64,000 nt of DNA from contig OX638370.1 in assembly GCA_951812925.1 (NCBI GenBank), forward strand, positions 36,645,948 to 36,709,947. Reading direction: 5' to 3'. A program made the translations under genes and the position numbers. The first letter of the stretch is position 1, and each line of letters starts with the position of its first letter. The notes under the pieces were generated by a model, which searched no databases, was not told the DNA's origin, and was given only the letters and a program-made list of their open reading frames with translations. Of this stretch, positions 48,190-59,210 are shown one piece after another. Source of the stretch: Calliopum simillimum. Lineage: Eukaryota > Arthropoda > Insecta > Diptera > Lauxaniidae.

Positions 48190-48842
48190 CGATTTTATTT
48201 ATATGTTCTGAAGTGGACAATAGACCGCTCGCATCGTAAAATATCTTCAAAGGATACCTTTTGCTGAATAAGCACCCTGTGTTACTTGAAAATTATGGTT
48301 TTTCCAGGTCAAAAATAGTTGAAAATTGTAGCAGTATTATAAAAACCGGTATTCTTTGCTAAAACAAACTTTTTCTCCATATTTTACAGTGCGTCATAAC
48401 GATGAAAAATATTTTTTTTTTTGACAAGGTTATAATAAACGAGCTGTCCAGCAAACGAAGAGCTACTCACATATTTATATATGGTTTTTTGAAGATTAGA
48501 AGGTTACGAATCCTAGTGCAAATAAGATCTCCCAGATTGACGATGCAGTAACGCTCACCTGCATAAGCCTACTTCTACTGAGAAGTATCTACATAAGTTT
48601 ATATGAAGACAAATTTTGAAAAGTAAGAAGAAAAGAAGTCAAAAGTTGTTGAAAATTGTTAGAAAAATCGAATATTCAAGAGGTTAGAAAATATTGCAGA
48701 AATGAAGTAGAAAAGTGTTGTAAAAATAAAAAAAAAAAACAAATTAAAGTCAGAAAAAGTTGAAGAGTTGTCAAAAAGCATAAAAGTCGAAAAATATTGA
48801 AAACTACAAACGAAACTTATGAAAATCAAAATCTTGGATGTA

Positions 48843-49066
48843 TGAGCCGTTTATTATGAAAGTGGGGCAAGTCCAAAACGAGAAAAAAGTAATGTCATTA
48901 TGAGCTCAATGAACTATTATTTGACCCATGTATATTATTTTTCCAACTTAATGCCGTGAAGACAGAGACTAATTTGATTTATTTTTAATAAAATGTTAGC
49001 CAATTCATATTATGACATTACTTTTGCCTTTTTTTGAACTTGCCCCACTTTCATAATAAACGACTT
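48843..49066. mobile_element. MITE with about 50 bp inverted ends
   Basis: The left end has GCCGTTTATTATGAAAGTGG followed by GGCAAGT, CAAAA and AAAAGTAATGTCAT. The right end carries the inverse with a few changes. Length is about 224 bp. No coding capacity is present. It is inserted in a minisatellite. Confidence 0.82.
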
Positions 49067-49171
49067 ATATCATAAATCATGATAAAATTTATAATATTGA
49101 AAATTTAGAAAAGTCAAAACATGTTGAAAAAATTTAATTTGTCAAAAAAAAATTCAGCAGTCGAAACATAA

Positions 49172-49692
49172 TAGGTCCGTTCGTTGAAAATTTGTGGTAA
49201 AACTTGAAGACTGTCATATTACAAATTTTTTGAGACTAAGAACAGAAATATCTCTGAGTAGCTGAAAACACCACAAAAAATCAACGAACGCAAAAATGGG
49301 AAAAAATTGAAGACTGTCAAGAAAATAAATAAAAAAGTCAGAACACCTGTTGGTGCACATTTAATTACCTATTTTGGTGTATTAAAACGTGCTGAAAAAA
49401 TCACCAACATCCTTTCTTAACTTCATGAAACTTTTTTTTTGTTAACACAAAGCACAGAAATACGTTTTTCTTTTAATTTACTTTTTATTTGACAGTCTTC
49501 AAGTTTTGCCCAGAAAAAATTTTTCTGGGTAAAAATTTTAATTTTTATTTGGAGGGGAAATGATCAGCTGTTTTTTACTCTCATTTTTTGTGACGCAAAT
49601 ATCAAGTTTTTGTTTCAACGAACGCTTTTTGTGGTAAAACTTTATAAATATTTACAAATATTTATAAAGTTATTTTTGAACGAACGGACCTA
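49172..49692. mobile_element. TA-bounded inverted-repeat element, 521 bp
   Basis: The ends are TAGGTCCGTTCGTTGAAAA and its inverse with one mismatch. A subterminal GTAAAACTTGAAGACTGTC block appears again inverted near 49493-49510, so the inner structure is partly palindromic. If the outer TA is the target duplication, the element starts GGTCCGTTCG. There is no coding capacity. Confidence 0.78.
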
Positions 49693-49805
49693 ATGAAAAA
49701 GTCGAAAAATTTGGAACTCCTTTAGAAATCGAAAAAGTTCGAAAATTGTTAAAAAAACACGAAATAAATTTTAAAAAGTGTTTATATTTACAAAAAAAAA
49801 GAAAG

Positions 49806-49891
49806 CAAATCTTTATTAGCTAGCAACAATGAAAATACATTGATGGTCGGAGCTTACTGTTCAGTGTTTTTGAGTAAAACAACAAATCTTT
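49806..49891. mobile_element. 68 bp arm fragment of the 9916-10620 foldback, flanked by 9 bp direct repeats
   Basis: Positions 49815-49882 match the first 68 bases of the foldback arm (from ATTAGCTACC) with two differences. The direct repeat CAAATCTTT flanks it exactly (49806-49814, 49883-49891). The match stops at the second repeat. It may be the footprint left by incomplete excision of a full element with a 9 bp target duplication, or a very short mobile form. Confidence 0.85.
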
Positions 49892-49899
49892 CGCCCCTT

Positions 49900-52570
49900 T
49901 TGAAGTCAATTTAACAAACAAGCTTACAAGGCTTAATTCTTCTCAAAACACACAATAAGAGTACTGATTAAGAAGACGAAAAAATGTCATCCCACTATCG
50001 AATTTCTAAGTATGTCATTAAAAAGAGTTAATCTCAAAAAATGTATATATGTACATATCTCATTAATTTATTAACTGTGCAAATAAGTACTAGAAAAAGA
50101 AAAAAAGTTACTTCACAAAGCACACTCCATCCACAAGATATGAAGATGCTACGACGAATTCAAAGCATTTCTTCATTTGTGGCTTATCTACATTAACCAA
50201 CTATGGAAATACAAAAGTGAAAGAAATGCATTTCTCATTTTTTTATCTTCAAAACAACAAAAATAATAAATGAGAGCACAGATTTTTATAATTTTATGTT
50301 TATCTTCCGTTCTCCAAAACGTTTTGCTTTCGTACTTCTCTTTATTTGTGCAATAAAAACAAGAAGACTTTGAAGTTCTAACGAATTATTCCACGAAAAA
50401 GAAAAACTGTAACAATTAAAACAAGAGGGAGGTAATCTAGGAATATCAAGGTTTATAATTTTGTAGATTTTTTACACACATTAAAAAACAGACTGCAGCA
50501 TTGTTCCTTAGATAATCACGTAAAGTAAGTATATTACTAAGCAAACTGAAGAAATCTCACTTAGGATCCTTGAAAACTAAAGGATATGAATGGGAACTGA
50601 CCAACTTTAAGGTCGACTATCGCCGATTTTGCTAAAAATATTTGGCATGGTTCTTAACTCGACATTTTTTTTGTCCGAATTTTCGAATTTTATCTGGACA
50701 TATTTCTGATTAACTGGACTCTGGACATCAGAAGGAAAATCTGGATAATCCAGATTATCTGCCAACCCTATTTCGAAAGTTTTACGGTTTATTTTTTATT
50801 CTTGTAAAGCAATGGAAATATTAAGGATATTCTGAAAAACACAAAGAAAATTTTCAAACTAAAATATCTCGAAAAAAGCAATCTTTTTTTCTTTAAATTT
50901 CAATATGTTTTACAGGGCACTGAGGACTACCATTGAAGCATATGAAAAAGTTGGTTCTTTCATAAAATAGAATGATTCAAAAAAGTGAATTTTTCAATTT
51001 CATGGTTGTCCCTGCAAATCTGAAAGATGTCAAAAAAGTGAGCTGAGAATTTTTTGTTGAAGGTCATTTAGAGATCGCTCAAAACCATTCCATGCAAAAT
51101 CCCAACATTATGCGATATCACAAATTTTTTGTCTTAATTTAGGGTATATAGAAAAAATATTATCTCAAATTTAATATCAACAATATACGGTTTTTAAAAG
51201 CTATAAAACCAAAAATACCGAATTTTCAAAACATGAACCTCCAACAAAGCTCTAAAGCAAAATTTTGGATAAATTTTTTCCTCTGCATTTCATAATTAAA
51301 TCTCAAAAGTGACATTTTTTGGAAAATCTTAACCTATGAGCCAATGTTTTGGCCCATCTCTCGAAAAACTGGGTTTTAATGGGCTTAAGTGTTCAACAAC
51401 AAAAATTTTCTACGGATCACCAAAGGCAAGAAATGCCTAGAACTTAAGAATAATACGGAAAAAATGCATAAAAATAACTGAACATTGTCGTCCAAAGCAT
51501 GTAAGGACCCGGATAGCTGGTTTAATAGATGTTGCTATTGAAATTGTTTGGCACCTTTTGTAGAATTTTAGAAATGATTAAAAGCAATGATTTAAAACAC
51601 GGATGCTGCCTTTTTTTTCTAAAAATGTTTACTTTTTCGTGTGTGTCACAATGGCAAGTAAACAGTCATACAATATGTAATACATTTTTGTCTTAAGAGC
51701 TTTACAAAACTCATTTACATATCATAGATTTATTTGATATGCGTGGAAAATGCTCCACTTTAATTGAAAGAACACATATTTTCCACCCAAAATTAGCATT
51801 TAAAATGTAAAAACAGTGTTGCCAACACATTTTACTTTATACAGAACTCATAAATAAAACTGGAAGTACATGATTTTTGCACAAATTTGTTATTGTTACG
51901 CAAATCTGTCAGATTACAACCATTAAATGGTTGATCCGACAAAAAATCCGAAATTCTATGTTAGCTTTTTTTGACGCAGATTAGTTACGTCCGAGAAATT
52001 GGTCTCAAAGCGATCCAAGTTAAAAGTTCGAGGTAAAGTTTAATAATGCAGATGATGGCTATTCGAGGGTACTGGCAAAAATAAAAAACATTATTTAATA
52101 TAAGTGTGATTTAATTTTAGATATGCCTCAAAATTGCGAATTTTACGCTTAGGGGACCGATTACCTTAATATCCTGAAGTGCTGTATTAAAATCAAGTTT
52201 AGATACTTAAATATAAGATTTCAAGCACTCACAAATGGCTATAGGAACCAAGCACAGAAAACTGTTGTTTTGCTGTGAAATCAAAAAATTTTAAGGGCAA
52301 CTTATCACTCAAGCGTGTCTACAAGCATATGCTTTGTTTCCGAAAATTTTTAAAAATTTTTTGAAAAATAAATTTACATAACTTATGGTATAAACAAATT
52401 TTCTGGTTTCTTACAAATTCTTCATAAATATTTCTTGGAAAACATTTTTCAACTTATAATCATATCATCATAGTTTTCCGGAAGTTGGCGTATACTTTGC
52501 GTGAATCATTTGATATTTCACAAAATGCTCTAAAAATATTTGATGTGAAAAAATCTATAAAATTTTATTT
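49900..52570. other. intronic sequence without recognised features
   Basis: AT-rich sequence close to the exon 1 donor. The stretch 50780-51480 has repeated AATATCTCGAAAA-like phrases typical of old debris but no boundaries. I see no gene. Confidence 0.4.
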
Positions 52571-52581
52571 TCAATGCTTAC

Positions 52582-52642
52582 CAAATGCAGCAACAGCTGC
52601 AAATAGCGTAATCCATTTAATTATGTTTACAAGAAATCCCAT
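52582..52642 (-). CDS. Dscam1: Dscam1 coding exon 1: start codon and signal peptide
   Basis: ATG at 52642-52640 begins MGFLVNIIKWITLFAAVAAF, with one further base before the donor TTTG|GTAAGC. The core IKWITLFAAVA corresponds to LKWLMLFAAVA at the N-terminus of Drosophila Dscam1 as I recall it. Joined to exon 2 the predicted signal peptide is about 30 residues, with cleavage likely before ANPPD. An in-frame TGA lies 24 bases upstream of the start codon, so no upstream in-frame start extends it. GCAAAATGG is a good fly translation start context. The peptide directs the receptor into the secretory pathway. Confidence 0.92.
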
Positions 52643-52950
52643 TTTGCAATAGATGGCGTTACTTCAAGCTGGAAGTGTTACAATTAATATCCAATATGTT
52701 TGCTGTAATAATCCACAAATTGACAGGAAGTATGTTGATTTTTTTTTTCTTCCACTTAACACACAAAAAACACTTCAAACACTTAAAATTTTATATTTAA
52801 GCTTTTGATTTGAAATCGCGGTATTTGCTTTTGATATATAACACTAGAACACTACACACAGCTACGTTTGGCCGTTAAATTGGCTTCAGCGGGTGGGGGC
52901 AGATAATTGTGTGCCACTCTAATAAACACTTGGTCAAAGTCGCGGCAGCG
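52643..52950 (-). other. Dscam1: probable Dscam1 5' UTR with upstream splice acceptor
   Basis: On the minus strand a pyrimidine tract (TCTCTTTTTTTCTTTTCAG, AG at 52952-52951) precedes this 308 bp stretch. Its style (GTGTGTAGTGTTCTAGTG, AAGTGTTTGAAGTG) is typical of fly 5' leaders. If used, the acceptor means a further non-coding exon and promoter lie upstream, perhaps beyond 64000. Alternatively, TTATATATC near 52830 could mark a promoter inside the stretch. The sequence alone does not decide. Confidence 0.45.
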
Positions 52951-52952
52951 CT

Positions 52953-54730
52953 GAAAAGAAAAAAAGAGAAAATTATTAAATTATTTTTTCATTACAATAT
53001 TATTTCAAAGAGTCTTATCATAACATAAAATTATCACATCATCAGATTGTGACGTCAGAGCGATATAAAGATTCGAACCTTCGGTGATCAGTGCCATCCA
53101 ATATTAATGAAATTAAGCTCAGTAGCTAACAATCACGATGAGATGGTTCGTATGGAACAAAATAAATTTTAAGTGCGAAACGAGTACAGAAAAGAACCAA
53201 CTTTGATGGCGAGATGATTTATACAGTAAAAAAAGAATGGAATACTCCGCGTAGCTGCTGTAAAATCAAGGACGTGCCCTTCTATGAGAAGGGGTTTGCA
53301 TACATTGCTGTTGCGTGTATCCTCGAGAAGGTTCTTTAAGTGGTAAGAAACATTTTTGCAGAGTAATTTATTTATTAATACGCTGGAGAAAAATGTGTCA
53401 CCCTTTTTTTACCATGTTTGATATGGAATACGACTTTCAATTATATATTATTGAAAAGGTATTTGTGTGTAGATTTGCACAAAAATAAAATTATTTTAAT
53501 ATGTTGCCTGTAAGTCAGGTAAAGTTAAATACAAATCTTTTAATATTAACAATAACAAAATACACGATCACACAGAGCTGAAAAATAGGATGAAGCACAA
53601 AGAGAAAGACAAAAATCAAAGCAGCGATTTCATGTTTTTCGTTTTGTTTATGTCTCGTTTTTTATTGTAACAGGGATGATAAATGAGCTTTTTCTTTTTG
53701 TACCAATCAGCAAAAATGTACTAAAAGTGTCCAAAAAGTACCAAAATTATTTAATACAATCATGCTCGCATTTTGACCATTGGGCGATACTATTTTCCAT
53801 AAAAATATCAGCGTATCATTATATAATCATACCAATATTTTATCATCATATTAACAAGTCACCTTCATCGAACATCATGGCAACTTAAAAAACTCGAATC
53901 ATTTTCTAAAGGTGAAACTATGAAATACTTAAACATTTTTAAAAATTTTTCGCTCAACTTTTTTGGCTTAACTCAAGTGAAACAAGATTAGTCATTTTCG
54001 AAATCTATACTCAATTTGCTAATAATTTTTAAGAACCAGTTAAATACGACACAAGTCAGTACTCAGCAAATGAAGTGTAAAATAATATAATTAGAAAACG
54101 TTTTGCAAAATTCCTTTTGTTTTGTCATTTTCAGTCCTTTTTATATATGTAGACACCCCACACACTCACAGTGTACGCAAACTTCCTTAAGTGGCATTTA
54201 AAAAGCGTACAGGCATTGTTTTTATTCACTACTGGTAGATAGATTTCTTCTTCTTCGCCTTTGTAAATAGGATACGCGCACATTCAACCCTGTTTGCTTA
54301 TTTCAAACAGTGAAGACTCGAAGAACAACGGGTAAAACAATAGATTCTTCAAATTGTCGTCAAAGTTCTAACGAAGCAGAAAAATTTATTTTAAACGTTG
54401 ACATTTATGATTGACAGTTGTAAATTCCAGGGGGTTACTTTGAAACATGATATGGTCTTGGAGACTTTGTATTACAAACATACATACATATACTCAAAAT
54501 ATAGCTATTTTATACGGCGTTGCCTGGTTTGCATCTAAAAATCATGAACAATTTTTCAAAATCAAAAGAAAGTGCTGGGTTTTGCACAGAAAAAGCAAAG
54601 GAATAAATTGTCGTTATACTGTTAAGCATGTTTACAGATAACAATGTTATTTTTTTTCGTAAGTAAAATAAATAGTTCTCGCAAAAGTTAAGCAAACCTT
54701 TCCTGAGAAAGAAACCTACTCTATTTTTTG
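52953..54730. other. upstream flank or 5' UTR intron, no recognised gene
   Basis: Single-copy AT-rich sequence apart from the family B repeat at 53676-53795. The frame at 54447-54641 has no motif. Confidence 0.45.
53676..53795. repeat. dispersed repeat family B, copy 2
   Basis: TTTTGTACCAATCAGC, then TACTAAAAGTGTCCAAAAAG, then TACCAAAATTA and GACCATTGGGCGAT parallel the copy at 20030-20168 in the same order and orientation. Confidence 0.6.
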
Positions 54731-54734
54731 CTGT

Positions 54735-54945
54735 ATATCGTCGGGTTAAAACTACAACTAGACATCTACATTTTCATTGTTTTGAGAAAAACGCATTTTA
54801 AGTTTTTTGAAATTTGATTTTTGTATGATATTTTCAAGTTTCTTGCTTCTTACTTTTTATATATAATTGGAAAGAGACAAGATTTCAAAAAGCCGATTAG
54901 ACCAGAAAATGTAGATGTCTAGTTGTAGTTTTAACCCGACGATAT
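54735..54945. mobile_element. MITE with 41 bp perfect inverted ends, 211 bp
   Basis: The arms at 54735-54775 and 54905-54945 are exact inverses: ATATCGTCGGGTTAAAACTA then CAACTAGACATCTACATTTTC. The outermost bases (TATA) would fit a TA duplication of a Tc1/mariner-type mobiliser. No coding capacity is present. Perfect arms suggest a young insertion. Confidence 0.88.
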
Positions 54946-55657
54946 GAGACGAGTCGGGACAAACTTTAACCTCAATTATTTCAAAAATATCGTTTTTCAA
55001 CTATAAATTTCAAAGCTCTATAACTTCATCAATTTAAGACTTCTTTTAGCGATTTGTTCTGCATCTCTTCAGAACTTTATTCTTTATCCAAACTCAAACT
55101 TGACATTTAGCAAGATAAGGTCTCTTTTGTCACGACACGTCACAGATAGAATTTTTTCACTCATGTGAAGTTGCGCCAACTACAGTTTTCGAAAACCGAT
55201 GAAATTTTTACAGTTCTTAGTCCTTGAGGTATAGTTCTGCGAAATTGAACCAAAAATCGGAGGAGCTCCGCTTTTTTTTAAAAGAGTTCTTATAGTATTT
55301 TTGAGCCCACAAGAAAGAGTTCTGGGCTTCTTAATATTTTTTTTTTTTTTTGTGTAAAAACTTTTTTATGCAAAATTTTTCATAAACAAATTTTTTCCTA
55401 CAAAAGAGTTGTGATTAGAATTCTGAATAGCACTTGAAGGGTTCTACAGAAAATCCTAGTGGCACTTTTCCAAAATAATCGTAGTTTTCTTGTTAATCGC
55501 AAAATAAGATTCCATTGCCACTCAGGAAAATAAAAAATTATCACACAGGAGTTCTCATTAGAGTTCTAAACAAAGCACTAATACCGTTTTTCCAAATTGT
55601 TCGTACTTTTCATGTTAATCACCAAATAAGAAGATAAGCAAGTATCCCAAATGAAAA

Positions 55658-56287
55658 CTAGTAAGGGTATAACCTTTGGCCTGGTCAAACACTAAATACC
55701 CTACACTGCAGTATTTCAAAAAATTTGCTTATATGGAAGGTACCACGCCCTCTTGTCCGTGTTCACCCAGTTTTTGCGCAGAGTGTACATTTATAGCCTT
55801 TAGTATTTGAGTGAAAAAACTCTTTCAGTATAGCAATTTGAAATTTTTGCTTATATGGGAGGTGCCACGCCCTCTTGTCTGAATTCATCTAGTTTTTGAT
55901 CAGAGCTTGCGCTAATTATTCTTAGTATTTATGTGAATTTTGTTTGCATTGTCGTGAAAAGTACTCTTAAAAATGCGTTTTGAATATATTTTTTGTATCG
56001 GCGGTAGGCGTGTCCTTTGACCGATTTTGCTCATTTTCAATCTCACGAGCCAACTATGATGATGGGGGTAGAGTTCCAAATTTCATTGAATTTTCTGGCT
56101 CAGTTTTCTCAAAAAATGTATTTCCTCGCAAAGCCAGCCAGCCAGCCAGACAAACGGTCATGGCTATACCGACTTAGGAGATTATGCTGATCAAGAATAT
56201 ATACACTTTTCCATACCTGCCACGCCTTTTTCTCTGCGTTGCAAACGAAAGAACAAAGTGAATATACCCTGAATGTAGGCTATAAAA
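55658..56287 (-). mobile_element. DINE-1-like Helitron element, near full length
   Basis: CTAG at 55658-55661, a slightly imperfect TTTGGCC/GGTCAAA stem, internal GCCACGCCC units, and the 5' core (inverse of CATGGCTATACCGACTTAGG and CTGATCAAGAATATATAC). The 5' end is near 56287 (TATAAAAATG on the plus strand). It is inserted in the 155 bp repeat array. Confidence 0.8.
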
Positions 56288-56579
56288 ATGATCATAGGTT
56301 AGGGTGGCGGTAATTGCGAAGAGCAAAAACCTCACATAGACCGAATAGGTCCATAGCTTTACCACAAACTCCCTTCTATTAGGAGAATATTACTGTTCTG
56401 GCGAAAATCATTAGTTTTGAGAATACTATTCCAGCTACCTCATTGATCCTATTAATCGCCAAGTAGTTAAGAAGATAAAAAAAGTACAAAAAAAAAGTTT
56501 TATCTGGAAAGAGTTCTGATTAGAGTTCTGGGTGGCGCTTCTAAAGTTCCAAAGATAATCCTGCAAAGAGAAAACAACA

Positions 56580-57205
56580 TTGTCAAAAGTGGCAGAAACG
56601 TGGATATTTTAATCACGTGGCGACCCAAATTTTGAACATGGCTCGATTGTGGCAGTTTTAACAACGCGCGTTACTAAATGGGTTTCAACTACGTTCGTGA
56701 TTGATTTAACAACTTGCATTGCTGAATGAAGTACAAAAAAAAATAATTTTTTTTATTATTTTTTTAATTTTTTGATATTGTTTTCTTTTTTAATTTTCAA
56801 TTTTTGCTTTAAATAAATAACTCGTATTTTTTTGTTTGGTATTGGGGAGATTTGAACCTGGAATCTGTCGTGTGATAGATGCGGACGTTAGCAACTCAGC
56901 TATGGTCATAATTTTTGTGAAGTTGACTGAAAGTTGAAAGTCTATTTGTTTTTAAATGAGCTGATTTGGATTTAACTACGTCTTGTGAGTGGTTTAGCTA
57001 CGTTTCGTTGCTGATTTGAGTTTAACAACGCTTCGTGAGTGTTTTGACTACGTTTTGTTGCTGATTTGGATTTAACAACGCTTGGCAACCAGCGTTGTTG
57101 CATAAGTTACAACCACGTTCGTGAGTGAGCGTTGGAGCGTTGTTAAATTCAAATCAGCAACGAAACGTAGTTAAAACTCTCACGAACGTGGTTTTTTCTT
57201 CGCTC
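56580..57205. mobile_element. unclassified insertion with repeated TTTAACTACG motif
   Basis: The segment has several direct copies of GCTGATTTGGATTTAACTAC or ACAACGCTTCGTGAGTG. It ends with a hairpin whose 13 bp outer stem CCACGTTCGTGAG/CTCACGAACGTGG lies at about 57113-57192. On the minus strand, TAGCTGAGTTG and GGTTCAAATCTCC (56900-56850) look like RNA polymerase III A and B boxes, so part may be tRNA-derived. The ends match only weakly. Class is undetermined. Confidence 0.45.
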
Positions 57206-57299
57206 TGTGTAGTATATTTTTTCCAAAATATTAATTTTTTTCATGTTAATCGCAAAATAAGAAACCCAAAATATTTTTTTTTTTTGTTGTACATATCCG

Positions 57300-59205
57300 A
57301 ACCATTAATCCCTTTCAAATGTAAAAATTATTAATTTTTCTATATATTCTAAGATCCTCAAAATCAAACTTAGATTGAAAATAAACTAGAGTGACGCTTA
57401 ATTGATCGATTCTATTGAGCACCCTGAACTTTGTAGCTTTTATCTGAAATGCATCCAGCATGTTTTTTCTTTTTTAAAGCAATTACACTCTTGCACAAAA
57501 ATCATCGATCTCATATGTTACGCATAAAAACTAATTGTTTACGCGGTGCCAAATGTACCATATCAATCAGCAACTTTCATATTTAAGTTGATTTTCGTTG
57601 AAATTCATGTGATTTCATAAAATTTCAATATAAGTCAAATATAAGATGTTCAACATATGGTTCAATAGAAAGGCAATGAAAGTCTCATTAAAGCCTGAAA
57701 TCTTTTAAATTTTACACACAGTTTGTAGAGTTGAGGCGCCATATGTGCAGTGAGAAGAATAAAAAAGAAGTTTTGGTATTGAATTTGATTATTTAACTCT
57801 TAAAAATTTGCCTACTTGAGAACATGATGTGTAAAATTTTTAAAACTCAAAAATATAAAGAGAAAAAACAGACAGACAGAAAACAATAAACCAATTGTTT
57901 TGACCAGCGCATTTCCCAAATAAACACAAAAGTCTAAATATATACATGGACGCGTGTATGCATTGTATATTCGTAATAAAGAATTCCATTTAAAAAAAGC
58001 CACCCCTTCAAAAAGGCAGACATATCAAAATGGCCAAAATAAATTTAAACAAAACCAAAAACAAAAAAAATATAAAAATGTGCTCGACTTTTTATTAGTC
58101 ATTCCATATAGGCCAGTCAGTCGGCGCTGTAAAATAAAGCATACGCATTGTTTAATTTAACTATGAAGTTTTGAAATTTCCAAATTGCAATGAAACGCTT
58201 ATATATTTCATATGTGTACACACATTAACAACTCTGGCCAGCCATATGTTTATGTAAACCTATACTAATTCATAATGAAAACGGTTACCCCTTCAAGATT
58301 TCATTTGTATGACACAAATTTATAGTGGGGAAGTTTTATTTTGCCAAATCATTAATAATAAAAGTGAAGAAAAATAAACGGAAAAAAGGTGACCAATCAT
58401 AAACAATGCATTTCATTATATGAACGAACTTAGTTTACGTTTTGTGTGCCATTGTGACGACTACTTTCAGAGGGTTCTACGCTTCCTATTGTAAATTCTG
58501 CACACTGAGATTGTGAATCAAAAAGTCCACTTGAATTAATTTTTCCCGCAACAACTGCAACGTATTTTGATGGTCATATTTTTTTTTTTGCAGCACACAG
58601 AAGATTGAATGTGGCCACTGCTACCGCCACTGTTGACTATGCGAAGGGTCATTTTGTTTAATTAAAATTCAAGAGCATTTTTGTTTATGACAGATGGGTA
58701 TGTAAATAATTTATTTAACGGTTATAAAATTTAGTTTAAAAATTTTTAACTTAAAATTCAGTAAAAATTTTATTGATGCCAAAACTAAAGGGTTCTGTAA
58801 CTTTCTCTGAAATATTAGCAAAATTATTTTTACGAGTTGGCATATGTAAACCTACTTGAAGAAATTGCATTCTTTATTTTAAAAAAACTGTCGAAATGCG
58901 TCAGTTTTATGAAATGTTTTCTTTTGCTTTGAACCACAATTACTGAGCATGTCTGCTTACCCAGCTGGAATAGATTAAAATTCTTTAAATCCGAATAATT
59001 TTTGCATGTAAACTGATCAAAATCACTGTCATTGCCTTTTAAACATTTTTTAGTTCCTGAACAGACGGCATAAAATTTATTTTAAACTGATACGGGTAGA
59101 AAAAATTCAGTAGTATTAACGATTTTTCTGGTTTAACTCTTTACTCCAAGCAAACAATTAAAAAAAAAAAAAGTTTTCTCTGAAAATGTTTTATTTTTTT
59201 ATTTA
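57300..59205. other. upstream flank without recognised features
   Basis: AT-rich sequence. Frames at 57812-58160 on both strands are mutually overlapping and have no motif. I see no gene or element. Confidence 0.45.
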
Positions 59206-59210
59206 AAATC

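Larger units (their letters stand above)
48595..49800. repeat. AT-rich TCGAAAA-type minisatellite, interrupted
   Basis: Units such as GTCAAAAGTTGTTGAAAATT, AAAAGTCGAAAAATATTGAA and AAATCGAAAAAGTTCGAAAA occupy 48595-48840, 49075-49170 and 49693-49800. They are separated by MITE insertions at 48843-49066 and 49172-49692. Its style matches the arrays at 34190-35670 and 62890-63870. Confidence 0.65.
4170..52581 (-). other. Dscam1: Dscam1 intron 1, about 48.4 kb
   Basis: The intron runs from the donor after exon 1 (TTTG|GTAAGC, GT at 52581-52580) to the acceptor TTCTTTTACAG before exon 2 (AG at 4171-4170). It is phase 1. The joined codon is G+CG, alanine, which keeps the signal peptide in frame with Ig1. 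I found no further coding exon of Dscam1 inside it, and the known N-terminus of the protein leaves no room for one. Most of the length is transposon-derived or tandem DNA, itemised separately. Confidence 0.9.
55270..57290. repeat. 155 bp tandem repeat array, locus 2, interrupted twice
   Basis: Pieces at 55270-55657, 56380-56575 and 57208-57290 carry AAAGAGTTCTGATTAGAGTTC, TTCTACAGAAAATCCTAGTG, TTTTCCAAA and TTTTCATGTTAATCGCAAAA, diverged forms of the array at 22785-23770. The gaps are a Helitron-like element (55658-56287) and a second insertion (about 56580-57205). Confidence 0.6.

Noticed and set aside
56850..56915. tRNA gene candidate on the minus strand
   Set aside because: The A and B boxes are present, but no acceptor or anticodon stem pairing can be formed; read as tRNA-derived repeat.
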